DNA from: Nitrospinia bacterium
GTDB taxonomy: Bacteria; Nitrospinota; Nitrospinia; Nitrospinales; JAJDAT01
Reading direction: 5' to 3'
Assembly: GCA_029261715.1 (NCBI GenBank)
Contig: JAJDAT010000025.1
Location: 310,001 to 374,000, forward strand
Length of the DNA stretch: 64,000 nucleotides
Made by a program: the position numbers and the translations under genes. How positions within the stretch are numbered: position 1 is the stretch's first letter; every line of letters begins with the position of its first letter. This document shows positions 9,140-18,664 of this stretch, one piece after another. The notes below the pieces were generated by a model. That model was not told the origin of the DNA. It saw nothing but the letters and a program-made list of their open reading frames with translations, and searched no databases.

Positions 9140-10429
9140 TTAGACCATATTGTAACCCGTTTCACCGTGCTGTGTGGTATCGAGCCCCATTTCTTCTTCT
9201 TCATCGTCGACTCTAAAACCAATGGTTTTATCAATTACCATGACCAATCCATAAGTTATTACAAAGGAATAAATAGCGGCGGCTAGAATTCCCACTATTT
9301 GTATCCCGACTTGGGCGATGTTCCCGGCTAATAACCCCGTTCCGCCAACAGTTACGAATAACCCCGTAGCAAGAGCTCCCCAGGCTCCTCCGACGGCGTG
9401 AACTCCAAAAGCGTCTAATGAGTCGTCGTAACCAAGTTTGACCTTTAAAGTAACAGCTACTTGACAAATATATCCAGCGACTATACCGATTACTATGGAC
9501 CAAGCAGGCTCTACAAAACCAGCTGCTGGGGTGATGGCAACTAATCCCGCAACTATTCCTGAAGCTGCTCCAAGAGCACTAGCTTTACCCACTTTAATGT
9601 ATTCAGCTAACGCCCAGCCGATCATTCCCATCCCTGCGGCAATTTGGGTGTTTATAAACGCTAAAGATGCTAATCCATCTGAAGCCAATGCGCTTCCTGC
9701 ATTAAACCCAAACCATCCAAACCAGAGTAATCCTGCGCCTATTAAGGTGAAGGGTACATTATGAGGAATCATGAGAGAACCTGGAAAACCACGCCGTTTT
9801 TTCAAATAAATCGCAGCGGCAAGCCCAGCGGTCCCTGATGATATGTGAACTACTGTTCCGCCAGCAAAATCTAAGGCTCCTAATTCAGCTAACCAACCGC
9901 CTCCCCATACCCAGTGGCAAAGAGGATCATATACTAAGGTAGACCAAAGGAAAATAAAGACTACATAGCCTTTGAAGCTAACGCGCTCGGCTATGGAACC
10001 GCTTATTAATGCGGCGGTAATAATAGCGAACATCATTTGAAATACGCAAAATAGGAGATCGGGAATCGTTCCATTCAGTGTTTCGTGGGTGATTCCAGTT
10101 AAGAATAATTTGTCTAAACCTCCCACAAATTTTCCAATATCGGCTCCAAAAGCTAAAGTGTAACCAATTAAGACCCATTGAAATGTGATAACGCCTAATG
10201 GAATGAAGCTATGCATTAAAGTGCTTAAAACGTTTTTTCTTCGAACCATACCTCCATAAAATAGAGCTAGACCTGGAAGCATCAGCATAACTAATGCCGA
10301 AGAAACGATTAGCCATGCAGTATCGGCTTGATTAATCGTTGCAGTTTCTTCAGCCGCTTCTACGGAGTTTCCTAAGAAGAAAAATAATAGCGTTGATAAT
10401 AAAATTAAACGTTTTAGTAGGGTCTTCAT
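9140..10429 (-). CDS. amt: Ammonium transporter (Amt family)
   Basis: 429 residues. An N-terminal signal-like helix is followed by about eleven membrane helices, the usual Amt number. Family features include WLIVSSALVMLMLPGLALFYGG, GSIAERVSFKGY, WGGGWLAELGALDFAGGTVVHISSG with the first pore histidine, and FGVHAVGGAWG with the second. The C-terminal tail ends GLDTTQHGETGYNMV, like the region that binds GlnK/PII. No glnK gene adjoins it in this window. AGGAG lies before the ATG. It imports ammonium for biosynthesis across the inner membrane. No sigma-54 promoter was found upstream. Confidence 0.95.
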   Translation of the reverse strand: MKTLLKRLILLSTLLFFFLGNSVEAAEETATINQADTAWLIVSSALVMLMLPGLALFYGGMVRRKNVLSTLMHSFIPLGVITFQWVLIGYTLAFGADIGKFVGGLDKLFLTGITHETLNGTIPDLLFCVFQMMFAIITAALISGSIAERVSFKGYVVFIFLWSTLVYDPLCHWVWGGGWLAELGALDFAGGTVVHISSGTAGLAAAIYLKKRRGFPGSLMIPHNVPFTLIGAGLLWFGWFGFNAGSALASDGLASLAFINTQIAAGMGMIGWALAEYIKVGKASALGAASGIVAGLVAITPAAGFVEPAWSIVIGIVAGYICQVAVTLKVKLGYDDSLDAFGVHAVGGAWGALATGLFVTVGGTGLLAGNIAQVGIQIVGILAAAIYSFVITYGLVMVIDKTIGFRVDDEEEEMGLDTTQHGETGYNMV

Positions 10430-10966
10430 TTATAAATTCTCCTAAACAATTAATTATGATTCGATTTATTTGAATTTGGATGAGGGGACAATTTCAAAGA
10501 AAACCCCTTTAATTTTAAGAAGTTTTGGGAAATTTTTAACAGGTAAAATTTTCCTGAAGTATTCATTTGAAGATTGGAAAGTTTATAATTAAGTTTTTAA
10601 GGGGCGAAATAAATTCGATACAAGTATTTCTCTTTTCAAGATCTATACCGGTGGATTTTTTTTTAAGAATTAAGTGGAAATTAGTAAATAACTCTTTTAA
10701 AATCATATAGTTATTATAAGGATATTAACTTTTAAGCCGATTCCAGCCAAAGTTTTGATATATAATTTGCTTTTTAAAAGCGCAAACCGATAAAAAAAGC
10801 CACAAAATTAAACAAAACCAGTTTTTTTACCCCAAAGTCCAAAAATTTCATTTTTATTTTTCACGAAAGCTTTTATGAACGGAAAAATAAAAATGGCGCT
10901 TGTAAATCTTATTTATTTATATTAAGTTGTTGTTTTTTAAAGTTTTTTCAACGAAAAGCTTTACCT
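10430..10966. other. Long intergenic region between amt and fliL
   Basis: Very AT-rich divergent spacer. No ORF or RNA gene was recognised. It should contain the amt promoter on the minus strand, but no convincing -35/-10 or -24/-12 pair could be singled out. The fliL sigma-54 site lies just to its right. Confidence 0.5.
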
Positions 10967-10982
10967 CGGCATGCCCCTTGCT
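10967..10982 (+). promoter_or_regulatory. Sigma-54 (-24/-12) promoter of fliLMN
   Basis: CGGCATGCCCCTTGCT matches the sigma-54 consensus TGGCACGNNNNTTGCW at all but two defined bases. The invariant GG (10968-10969) and GC (10980-10981) are exactly ten bases apart. Transcription would begin near 10993, about 100 bases before fliL. RpoN is encoded in this same window. Confidence 0.75.
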
Positions 10983-11092
10983 TCAGTTTTAAATTAATTA
11001 ATGTTTTAGAGTTTTTTTGACGATGCAGTTTCGACGCAGATTTAGGTTCATAAATTCATTGAGAAACCTAATAGCGTTTAAGGAGAAAATTC

Positions 11093-11653
11093 ATGGCTGA
11101 AGACGATTTTGGCGAAGAAGAGGGCCCCAAAAAATCCAAAGTACTGATTATATTAATAATCGTTATTTTGCTCGCTTTGCTAGGTGGTGGAGGATACTAC
11201 GCTTATATAACTTTTTTTCAGAAACCCGATGCGGCTGAGGCACCAGCGGAAGGTGAAGCTCCTAAAGAGGGCGAAGCCCCTGAGGGGGAAGCTCCTCCTG
11301 GAGAAGAGGGTCAGGCAATGGAAAAGAAAGAAATTGCCATTCAACCGGGTCTTGGAGTAATGGTTCCATTAGAACCATTCATTATTAACTTGGCTAATAG
11401 TCAAGGCAATAGGTTTTTAAAAGTGACCGTTACTTTGGAGCTAAGCTCTCCGGAGGTCCATGCTGAAGTGAACGAGAATGTTCAAAAGATAACCGATTCG
11501 ATTTTGATATTATTGAGCAGTAAGTCATTTGAAGACGTGTATTCTGTTCAGGGTAAGTTCAAATTGAAGGATGAAATAACGACTCGAGTAAACCGATTTC
11601 TTGTTTTAGGGCATGTAAAAGACGCTTACTTCACAGAATTTGTAATTCAATAA
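11093..11653 (+). CDS. fliL: Flagellar basal-body protein FliL
   Basis: 186 residues: an acidic cytoplasmic start, one membrane helix at about 16-38, a Pro/Glu/Gly/Ala-rich periplasmic linker with EGEAP repeats (about 44-75), and the FliL domain (LEPFIINLANSQGNRFLKVTVTLEL). FliL surrounds the stator units and supports torque. AAGGAG lies eight bases before the ATG. It is the first gene of fliL-fliM-fliN, which follows a sigma-54 promoter. The EGEAP linker is low-complexity and could vary in length between strains. Confidence 0.93.
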   Translation: MAEDDFGEEEGPKKSKVLIILIIVILLALLGGGGYYAYITFFQKPDAAEAPAEGEAPKEGEAPEGEAPPGEEGQAMEKKEIAIQPGLGVMVPLEPFIINLANSQGNRFLKVTVTLELSSPEVHAEVNENVQKITDSILILLSSKSFEDVYSVQGKFKLKDEITTRVNRFLVLGHVKDAYFTEFVIQ

Positions 11654-11705
11654 CTTGGTGTACAATAGTAGGAGACGCCGTTATCAATTTTTATAGATTG
11701 AACCT

Positions 11706-12686
11706 ATGAGTGAAGTCCTTTCACAAAATGAAGTTGACGCCTTATTACGCGGCGTTGGCGAAGGCGATGTAGAGACTGAAAGCGATCAACCGGAGGAAGT
11801 ATCCGGCGTTGTTCCCTACGATCTTTCAAGCCAAGAAAAAATTATTCGGGGACGTTTACCTACCCTGGATATTATCAATCAAATGTTTTCCAGATTGTTC
11901 CGAAACTCTCTTTCCACCTTACTTCGAAAATCAGCAGACGTAAGTACCGTTTCGACAGATACGGTAAAGTTTGGAGAATTTTTAAAATCACTGCCAGTTC
12001 CTTCAAGTCTCCATGTTTTTAGAATGGAACCGCTTCGCGGACATGGCTTGGTGGTTGTAGAAAGTAAACTAGTTTTCTCTTTAGTAGATACTTTTTTTGG
12101 CGGAACGGGGTCTTCTAAACTAAAAATTGTTGGTCGCGATTTTAGCGCCATTGAAATTAGAATGACAAAAAGCGTTGTGGTCAAAGCGCTTGAAGATTTT
12201 GAAAAAGCATGGAAACCAGTTCATGCCGTCAGCGTTAACTATGTTCGATCGGAAGTAAACCCTCAGTTTGCCGCTATTGTTCCACCAACAGATGTCGTCT
12301 TGGTCATTTTGTTCGAAGTTGAGATGGAAGGGTTTTCGGGAACCATAACGGTTTGTATACCATATGCAACCGTTGAACCTATCATGCCTAAGCTCCGAGA
12401 AAACTTCCAGAGTGAGCAAGTGGAAGTGGATCAGGCTTGGATGAGGCGTTTGCGCGCTCAATTAATGCAAGCCGAAGTTGAATTGGTCGTAGAGCTAGGA
12501 AAAATTGTTATGAGTACACGTGATTTATTGAAAATGAAAGTTGGCGAGACGATTGTTTTAGGAAATGACGTTTCAGATCCTTTAGAAGTGACGGTTGAAG
12601 ATGTTAAAAAGTTTAAAGGGTTTCCAGGAGTTTCACGCGGCGCTAAAGCCGTTCAAATAACCGATATTATCGAAAGGGAAGGGTAA
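11706..12686 (+). CDS. fliM: Flagellar motor switch protein FliM
   Basis: 326 residues. The N-terminal LSQNEVDALLRGV is the conserved segment that binds phosphorylated CheY. A CheC-like middle domain (about residues 45-230) carries the GGTG loop (FFGGTGSSKL), and the C-terminal SpoA domain joins FliN in the C-ring. Length is normal. It lies 52 bases after fliL and 4 bases before fliN, in the usual order, within one operon. The Shine-Dalgarno before the ATG is weak. Confidence 0.96.
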   Translation: MSEVLSQNEVDALLRGVGEGDVETESDQPEEVSGVVPYDLSSQEKIIRGRLPTLDIINQMFSRLFRNSLSTLLRKSADVSTVSTDTVKFGEFLKSLPVPSSLHVFRMEPLRGHGLVVVESKLVFSLVDTFFGGTGSSKLKIVGRDFSAIEIRMTKSVVVKALEDFEKAWKPVHAVSVNYVRSEVNPQFAAIVPPTDVVLVILFEVEMEGFSGTITVCIPYATVEPIMPKLRENFQSEQVEVDQAWMRRLRAQLMQAEVELVVELGKIVMSTRDLLKMKVGETIVLGNDVSDPLEVTVEDVKKFKGFPGVSRGAKAVQITDIIEREG

Positions 12687-12690
12687 AACC

Positions 12691-13080
12691 ATGGAAGATA
12701 GTTTGGATGGAGATGCCGATTTTATCGAGGATTTAGGAGATATTGGCGATCTTGATGGCGAAGAATCTTTAGGTGATGATTTTGACAGTGGAGGCGGCGC
12801 GGTTGCCGCAAAAGAAGAAACTCGAAATCTAGATCTTATTTTAGATATTCCTTTAACTGTAACCGTTGAGCTTGGAAGAACCAAAATGCTCATCAATGAT
12901 TTGTTACAGCTAAACCAAGGTTCAGTTGTAGAATTAACGAAACTGGTTGGCGAACCGTTAGAAGTATTAGTTAATCAGAAACTAGTCGCCAGAGGTGAAG
13001 TCGTTGTCGTGAATGAAAAGTTTGGTATTCGTCTTACGGATATTGTTTCTCCGCTGGAAAGAGTTCAATCATTGTCTTAG
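12691..13080 (+). CDS. fliN: Flagellar motor switch protein FliN
   Basis: 129 residues. The first 40 are strongly acidic and glycine-rich, and residues about 45-125 form the SpoA domain (LILDIPLTVTVELGRTKM, then LVARGEVVVVNEKFGIRLTDI). It forms the lower C-ring with FliM and helps dock the export ATPase complex. It starts four bases after the fliM stop, and AAGGGAAGGG at the end of fliM probably serves as the ribosome site. An intrinsic terminator follows 23 bases after the stop, so the operon ends here. Confidence 0.96.
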   Translation: MEDSLDGDADFIEDLGDIGDLDGEESLGDDFDSGGGAVAAKEETRNLDLILDIPLTVTVELGRTKMLINDLLQLNQGSVVELTKLVGEPLEVLVNQKLVARGEVVVVNEKFGIRLTDIVSPLERVQSLS

Positions 13081-13102
13081 ATGGTTTTTGCCTAGCTGGA
13101 TT

Positions 13103-13129
13103 CCCCGCTTTTAGCGGGGCATTGTTTTT
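13103..13129 (+). terminator. Intrinsic terminator after fliN
   Basis: CCCCGCT (13103-13109), a TTT loop and AGCGGGG (13113-13119) form a perfect GC-rich hairpin followed by CATTGTTTTT. It closes the fliLMN operon. Confidence 0.85.
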
Positions 13130-13233
13130 CCTCAACCTCACGCCAAGGCTTTAATTTTCATAAAATTTGAGTTCGGCCGTTTATAATTCCCTCCTTACTT
13201 TTAGGCCTAATATCCTTTCTAATTTCTCGTTAA

Positions 13234-14652
13234 ATGCAATTTAAAGATAAATTCTCCTATAAGATTTTTTTTCTATCTTTTATTTTTTTTAGCGTCATTA
13301 CCCATAGCCATGTTTTTCTAGCTGGGAACGATGCATCCCGTTTTGCCCATATAGAGTCATTAGTAGATCAAGGAGTTTCAGAAATAGACGCGTCTCAATA
13401 TTTGTGGACGCGAGATAAGATAACAATCAATAATCGTAATTATTCGAATAAGCCGCCTTTATTGGGAATTATCGGGGCTGGTGTCTATTGGGTTCTTAAA
13501 CAAACCTTTGGGATTTCGTTTAAAGAAAACGAAGAACTTGTCGTATATCTTCTCACTTTAATTATAGTTGGAGGGCTGACTTCTTTCTTGGTAACTCAGT
13601 TTTATTGTGCCCTTGGTATTTATCCGAATATTAAACCGGAAATAAGAAAACTAGTTACTTTTGCGTTGCTAAGCGGGACATTGTTGACGAGTTTCTCGAC
13701 GACCTTTAACAATCATACAATTGCAGCCGCCTTAATTTTCTCGTCTTTTTATTACGCTTGGTTAGGACGTGGATTATTATCTGGAACTTTCTTGGGTGGA
13801 GCGTTCTGTATTGATATCGTTCCAGGCGTAGTCTTTATTCCGATTATTGCTCTAATGTTTTATGACTTAAAAGATACTAAGAAGATAAAGGAGTTCTTCG
13901 TTGCAATAGTTATTTTTGTAGGGCTTTTTATCTGGGCGAATTATTTTACGGTAGAACATTTTTTGCCTCCAAAGTTTGTTTCAGGAGGACACGATTATAG
14001 CAGCGCTTTTTCATCCAACCTTTTTGGAGTCTTATTACCCGAAAGTTATTTATACCCTATCCAATGCTTATTTGGAGCCCATGGTTTTTTTACTGTTTCC
14101 CCTATTTTATTTTTTGGGGTGGTTGGGATTCTAAAAGTTTACCGGCAAGAAATGTTGTTTCCAAAAAGGTGGATTGGAAGTTTAATAGGAACGTGCATTT
14201 TTTTTATAGTGGGGCATATTGTATTTGTGGGATCGTTTGGAGGATGGTCTTATGGTTTTCGGTATTTGATCCCGATAATACCTATTTTATTATTTTTTGT
14301 TCCCGCAGTTTTAGAAAATAAAAATATAAAATTTTTTAAAGGACTATTGGCGACCTCTATTCTTTTTGCTTTAATCGGAGTATATAATCCTTGGCCTCCG
14401 GGATTTGAACAGGATAAAGGGAAAAACGGAATTGATGAGCTGGTGATGAATCCTATTGCAGGTAACGCGACCGCTTTTTTTGTCGAACATATGCCAAACT
14501 CATCGTTCACGGAAAAGATGGTGAAAACATTTATTAGTCCGGATATATCTAAGAGTGATCAATTTCTTATGTACTATTTTTATAGTAAAGGGAATAAGGA
14601 GATGACTTTAAAGTTTATGAAATTACAAAAAAAGTTTGATAGCGAGAAGTAA
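13234..14652 (+). CDS. Polytopic membrane protein, GT-C glycosyltransferase-like
   Basis: 472 residues with about ten hydrophobic helices. The first outside loop holds GNDASRFAHIESLVDQG followed by NYSNKPPLLGIIGAGVYW. This matches the pattern of GT-C enzymes (PMT/ArnT-like), in which an acidic pair early in loop 1 contacts a polyprenyl-phosphate sugar and a K-P-P motif follows. The predicted role is transfer of a sugar to lipid or protein at the periplasmic face. The acceptor is unknown and the family assignment is by pattern only. It is a single gene with no clear Shine-Dalgarno before the ATG. Confidence 0.6.
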   Translation: MQFKDKFSYKIFFLSFIFFSVITHSHVFLAGNDASRFAHIESLVDQGVSEIDASQYLWTRDKITINNRNYSNKPPLLGIIGAGVYWVLKQTFGISFKENEELVVYLLTLIIVGGLTSFLVTQFYCALGIYPNIKPEIRKLVTFALLSGTLLTSFSTTFNNHTIAAALIFSSFYYAWLGRGLLSGTFLGGAFCIDIVPGVVFIPIIALMFYDLKDTKKIKEFFVAIVIFVGLFIWANYFTVEHFLPPKFVSGGHDYSSAFSSNLFGVLLPESYLYPIQCLFGAHGFFTVSPILFFGVVGILKVYRQEMLFPKRWIGSLIGTCIFFIVGHIVFVGSFGGWSYGFRYLIPIIPILLFFVPAVLENKNIKFFKGLLATSILFALIGVYNPWPPGFEQDKGKNGIDELVMNPIAGNATAFFVEHMPNSSFTEKMVKTFISPDISKSDQFLMYYFYSKGNKEMTLKFMKLQKKFDSEK

Positions 14653-14858
14653 GGATACAATCGTTGAAAAGCTTGATTTGACTGTATGAAAATAAATTTT
14701 TAAAAAATTCATAGTTGATCCTTTTCTAACTTTTTGATAAAAAAGACTTTAATGAGGTTTAATGTTAGTCTAAAGTTAAGTTTCGAAAGCAGAATAACCA
14801 GCATGTTTTTCAAGATCACAGCAATGATAGTATCGGATTATCTTTTTAGGAGGAAATT

Positions 14859-15359
14859 GTGGACGTAGGCACGATAGTTCGATGGTTAGAAGGAATTCCT
14901 TTCTTTGAAGATTTTAAAAAAGAAGAGTTAGAAAGTTTAGCGTCAGACCAAAGACATTTTTATAAGTACAACGAAAAAGATAGAGTGATTCAGGAAGGTG
15001 AAAGAGACACTGCTTTATATATATTATTAAAAGGGGCTGTTCGAGTGAGTAAGCAGACCTCAGACAAGGAATTAACGTTATCCGTACTAAACGAAGGAGC
15101 TATATTTGGAGAAATGACGCTTCTTAGAAAAGGTAAAAGAACTTCCAGCGTTACGGCAGAAAAGACCTGTATTATTATGGTACTTAAGCCTTATACTTTA
15201 CAAAGTTTAGACGGACGTTTACTTGCTAAAATAAAAGATCAATTGCTAAAAATAGTACTAAGGAGGTTTGAACGGCTAGAAGGTAAATATACAGATTTGG
15301 TTAATCAAAATACTATGGATGAAGATGTGAACGATGAATGGGATTTGAAAAAAACTTAG
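14859..15359 (+). CDS. Cyclic-nucleotide-binding effector-only protein (copy 1)
   Basis: 166 residues from a GTG preceded by AGGAGG. Residues about 12-125 form a CNB (CRP-type) beta-roll. The phosphate-binding cassette is FGEMTLLRKGKRTSSVTAE, with Glu and Arg-Thr-Ser in the positions that hold cyclic nucleotides. The tail after the fold (DQLLKIVLRRFERLEGKYTDL) is a short charged helix, not a winged-helix DNA-binding domain, so it is not an ordinary CRP. A close paralogue is at 34252-34725. The target is unknown; it may act through protein contacts. It converges on the next gene, the two stop codons abutting. Confidence 0.8.
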   Translation: MDVGTIVRWLEGIPFFEDFKKEELESLASDQRHFYKYNEKDRVIQEGERDTALYILLKGAVRVSKQTSDKELTLSVLNEGAIFGEMTLLRKGKRTSSVTAEKTCIIMVLKPYTLQSLDGRLLAKIKDQLLKIVLRRFERLEGKYTDLVNQNTMDEDVNDEWDLKKT

Positions 15360-16202
15360 TTAATCAAAGTCCTCGTCCAATTCAAACTCCCACATTAAGT
15401 ACCCAACCATTCTATAATCATCAGATGTATTGGTTGCTCCAATTGGAGCGGCTATCCCAATTTCCCACTCTTTAGACAATTTGTAAATTATCCCAGGAGT
15501 TACAAAAATTTCGTTGTCATCCCCGCCATCCCACTCGTTATTACTTCCGTTTATTTCTAACGTTGCGCGCCATGAACCAAAAGGGAAGAATGCTCCTATG
15601 TTCCAAAAGATACTATCTATCTCAGGCTCGATATCGTCAGATACGTTGCGAATCTGATCCACCCAATTAAAACCAAGCTCAATAAAAATTTGGCTTTGAT
15701 TTAGTTTTGGAAAGTCTCTGGCTAAAACTGCAAAAGGTTGTACTTCAATAAAACCTTCTGTTAAACCGTTATCCACAGGCCCGACTGGAAGTTCAACTAA
15801 AGTTCCAAATGAAAAATGAGTGTTGCCATCGCCAAGAGCCATCCAACTGTATTGAGCTCCAAGTTCTATATTTCCAGGTCCAGAATGAGTAGGTCCATCA
15901 TCCGGGTTTTGGTATAACAGTCCATCCCATTCAAAGATAACTTGAAAAGCATCAGTGACTCCATATTCGACTTCAAATAGAGTTCGTGTTTTTTCAGAGT
16001 CTTGGTTTTTTCTGAAAGAAGGAAACAAGGTGAATTGTATTTCATCTTCTTCTTGAGGATATACCAAATCAGATTGAAACATTTCCTGAATTGGCTGAGG
16101 AATTGAAGGTGATTTTCTATCGGGTTCTGCTAATGAAAGACAAGGTTGTACTAACTCAAAAAACGCCAAAAAAAGAAGAGCCGATATGAAGTTATTTAAC
16201 AT
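15360..16202 (-). CDS. Outer-membrane beta-barrel protein, MetA-like
   Basis: 280 residues with a signal peptide (about 1-25, ending SLAEP) and a mature chain of alternating strands: FEVEYGVTDAFQVIFEWDGLLY, GPGNIELGAQYSWMALG and a closing MVGYLMWEFELDEDFD. The layout resembles the phenol-degradation MetA-pathway-like outer-membrane family, in which GNIELGAQY-type turns recur. The transported substrate is unknown. The C-terminus does not end in an aromatic residue, which is slightly unusual. It stands alone on the minus strand. Confidence 0.6.
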   Translation of the reverse strand: MLNNFISALLFLAFFELVQPCLSLAEPDRKSPSIPQPIQEMFQSDLVYPQEEDEIQFTLFPSFRKNQDSEKTRTLFEVEYGVTDAFQVIFEWDGLLYQNPDDGPTHSGPGNIELGAQYSWMALGDGNTHFSFGTLVELPVGPVDNGLTEGFIEVQPFAVLARDFPKLNQSQIFIELGFNWVDQIRNVSDDIEPEIDSIFWNIGAFFPFGSWRATLEINGSNNEWDGGDDNEIFVTPGIIYKLSKEWEIGIAAPIGATNTSDDYRMVGYLMWEFELDEDFD

Positions 16203-16318
16203 TGGGAAATGGAAGAACCGACTTGTTAATCGATAAAATTATTAATATGAAAATGATTTTCATTTATATAGTTTGTTCATACTATTGTCAAATGATTGAT
16301 GAAGAATTGAAAAGGAAG

Positions 16319-17845
16319 TTAATTAAAGTTTTCTCTGTCTAAAGTTCTATATTGGATGGCTTCAGCGAGGTGTTCGGGGAGGAGGGTTTCTGAACCAGCC
16401 AGATCGGCGATGGTTCGGGCAACTTTTAAGATCCGATCATGGGCACGAGCGCTGAGTCCTAACTTATCTATCGCCATTTCCATAATAGATTTGCCGCCTT
16501 GGTCTAGCTGACAATAGGTTTTTAATTGTTTTGTGCCCATTTGGGCATTTGAGAATATTTTGGTTTCTTTAAAGCGTTCAAATTGTTTCTGTCTTGTACT
16601 TTCTATCCGCTCTCTGATTTGCTCCGATGGCGTTCCTCCTGACTCGTTTGATAATTCTTTATATTCTAATGCAGGAACCTCAATATGTAGATCGATTCGA
16701 TCTAGTAACGGGCCAGATATTTTTGAAAGATATTTTTTGATATTTATTGGCGAGCAATTACATTCTCGTTTTGGATCGGTTTTGTAACCGCATGGACAAG
16801 GATTCATAGCCGCCACTAACATAAAATTAGCCGGGTAGGTTAGAGAACCTGCGGATCTTGAAATTGTTACGTCGCCTTCTTCTAAAGGTTGACGTAAAAC
16901 TTCTAATACGTTTCGTTTGAATTCAGGCAATTCATCCAAAAATAAAACGCCATTGTTTGCCATGGAAACTTCACCTGGCATTGGGTTGCGACCACCGCCA
17001 ATCAATCCTGCATCTGAAATGGTGTGATGCGGAGAACGAAAAGGCCTTTTTGTCAGCAACCCATTTTGCAGTCGACCGGCCGTACTATGGATCTTTGTGG
17101 TTTCAATAGCTTCTTCTAAAGAAAACGAAGGAAGTATGGAAGGGATTCGCTTGGCCAACATGGATTTTCCGCTTCCTGGTGGGCCGATAAGCAGAATATT
17201 ATGATTGCCAGCAGAGGCGATTTCCAAGGCGCGTTTGACATGTTGTTGTCCTTTGACGTCAGATAAATCTAGTTCATAGGTTGAATGATTTTGAAATTCT
17301 TGGCGAATATCAACAGAAACAGGTTCTATTGAAGATTCTCCATTTATAAACTCCAAAGCAGACAATAAAGTTTCTACAGGGTAAATATTAACTCCCTCAA
17401 CAACTGCAGCTTCATTAGCGTTTGCTTTTGGAAGTATCACCCCGGAAATTCCTTTTTCCTTTGCCATAGCGGTAATTGATAACGCGCCCTTTACAGGTTT
17501 GACTCTTCCGTCTAGAGAGAGCTCTCCCAAAATTATAAATTGTTTTAATCGATCTTTTTTAACGATGCCATCTGCGGCTAATATCCCAAGGGCGATGGGT
17601 AGATCAAAGGCTGATCCTTCCTTTTTGATATTTGCGGGCGCTAAATTGATCGTTATTCGACCAAATGGTAATTCAAATCTTGTGTTTTTGAGCGCGGCGG
17701 TTACTCGGTAAGTACTTTCTTTGACTGCGGCATCGGGTAAGCCGACAACAAAAAAGCCAGGAGCTTCCATGCCGATATTAACTTCCACTTCGACTAAATA
17801 ACCGTCGATGCCTTGAATGGCTCCGCTAAGAATTCGAGAAATCAA
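16319..17845 (-). CDS. comM: YifB/ComM family AAA+ ATPase (Mg-chelatase-like)
   Basis: 508 residues starting at TTG. The start gives ISRILSGAIQGIDGYLVEVEV, which matches the beginning of the family. An N-terminal ChlI-like domain (about 20-165) precedes the AAA+ core with Walker A GPPGSGKS (near 221), Walker B LFLDELPEF and the cysteine cluster NPCPCGYKTDPKRECNC. The C-terminal Mg-chelatase domain follows. In naturally competent bacteria ComM is a hexameric helicase that extends branch migration during transformation. The gene is widespread in non-competent species too, so competence should not be inferred from it alone. Confidence 0.92.
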   Translation of the reverse strand: MISRILSGAIQGIDGYLVEVEVNIGMEAPGFFVVGLPDAAVKESTYRVTAALKNTRFELPFGRITINLAPANIKKEGSAFDLPIALGILAADGIVKKDRLKQFIILGELSLDGRVKPVKGALSITAMAKEKGISGVILPKANANEAAVVEGVNIYPVETLLSALEFINGESSIEPVSVDIRQEFQNHSTYELDLSDVKGQQHVKRALEIASAGNHNILLIGPPGSGKSMLAKRIPSILPSFSLEEAIETTKIHSTAGRLQNGLLTKRPFRSPHHTISDAGLIGGGRNPMPGEVSMANNGVLFLDELPEFKRNVLEVLRQPLEEGDVTISRSAGSLTYPANFMLVAAMNPCPCGYKTDPKRECNCSPINIKKYLSKISGPLLDRIDLHIEVPALEYKELSNESGGTPSEQIRERIESTRQKQFERFKETKIFSNAQMGTKQLKTYCQLDQGGKSIMEMAIDKLGLSARAHDRILKVARTIADLAGSETLLPEHLAEAIQYRTLDRENFN

Positions 17846-18093
17846 ATGATTATATGAAAAGTTTTGGATTAATATTTAAATTGAACGCTATTCTACTAAA
17901 AAAAATCGGGATACGCTATAATTTTGGTTGTCAGAATAGTATGGTAAGTTAGATAATAAAATATGTAAGAATTTAAGAAAAAAATGGATATTAAATTGAA
18001 ACATAGATTATCCTATTAAAATAAAACATTATTTTATGTATCTATATTTTAGATAGAAATTAAAAACTTATTGGCCAATTCGAGGAATTTACA

Positions 18094-18453
18094 ATGGATG
18101 AAATCAAAGATTTTATGTCGTCGCCTGTGAAAAGTGTTACATCAGATAAATCAGTTGAGGAAACGGCAAAGTTAATGGCCGAAATGAGTATTAGTTCTAT
18201 TTTTATAGAAGAAGACGGAGATTGTGTAGGAATTGTTACTTCAACGGATTTGGTAAAAAGGGCGCTTGCAAAAGGGGTTGATCCTAAAGCAACCTCGATT
18301 TCATCCGTTATGTCAAAACCTCTAATTAAGATGGATCACTATTTAACTAGGTCCGAAGCTAACGAAAAAATGCATATAAGCAAGATTAAGCACTTGGCTG
18401 TAACTAAAGAGGGAAAGGTTATTGGAATAGTTACGCGTAGAGATATGATTTGA
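18094..18453 (+). CDS. Stand-alone CBS-domain pair protein
   Basis: 119 residues forming two CBS motifs (about 6-57 and 70-119), with DFMSSPVKSVTSDKSVEETA at the start and GKVIGIVTRRDMI at the end. CBS pairs bind adenine nucleotides or S-adenosyl compounds and usually regulate a partner. GAGGAA precedes the ATG. There is no fused enzyme and no close neighbour on the same strand, so the partner cannot be inferred. Confidence 0.85.
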   Translation: MDEIKDFMSSPVKSVTSDKSVEETAKLMAEMSISSIFIEEDGDCVGIVTSTDLVKRALAKGVDPKATSISSVMSKPLIKMDHYLTRSEANEKMHISKIKHLAVTKEGKVIGIVTRRDMI

Positions 18454-18629
18454 AAATTTGAGAAAGCTCTTCAAAACTTTATCTTTAAAATGGATCGCTA
18501 TTATAATTTCATGTTATTTCTGCCTAAAAGGTAGGAACTTACCCGAATAATAGTCTTAGCCAAAAGGTTCTCAAATTAAAATATCTTGTGAGTTTCTGAC
18601 TTTATGTGTTTTTGTGTATTGAATTTAAG

Positions 18630-18658
18630 TTGACACTTACGTAAGTGTAGACTAACAT
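18630..18658 (+). promoter_or_regulatory. Leaderless-type promoter with ArsR operator in the spacer
   Basis: TTGACA (18630-18635) and TAACAT (18653-18658) are 17 bases apart. The perfect 16-base palindrome ACACTTACGTAAGTGT (18633-18648) overlaps the -35 and fills the spacer, as expected for an autorepressor operator. The ATG of the ArsR gene starts seven bases after the -10, about where transcription should start, so the message is probably leaderless. Confidence 0.75.
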
Positions 18659-18664
18659 ATTTTT

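Noticed and set aside
9495-9764. Plus-strand open frame inside the amt gene
   Set aside because: It lies antisense to a well-supported transporter, is rich in Pro and Ala typical of reversed coding sequence, and lacks a ribosome site.
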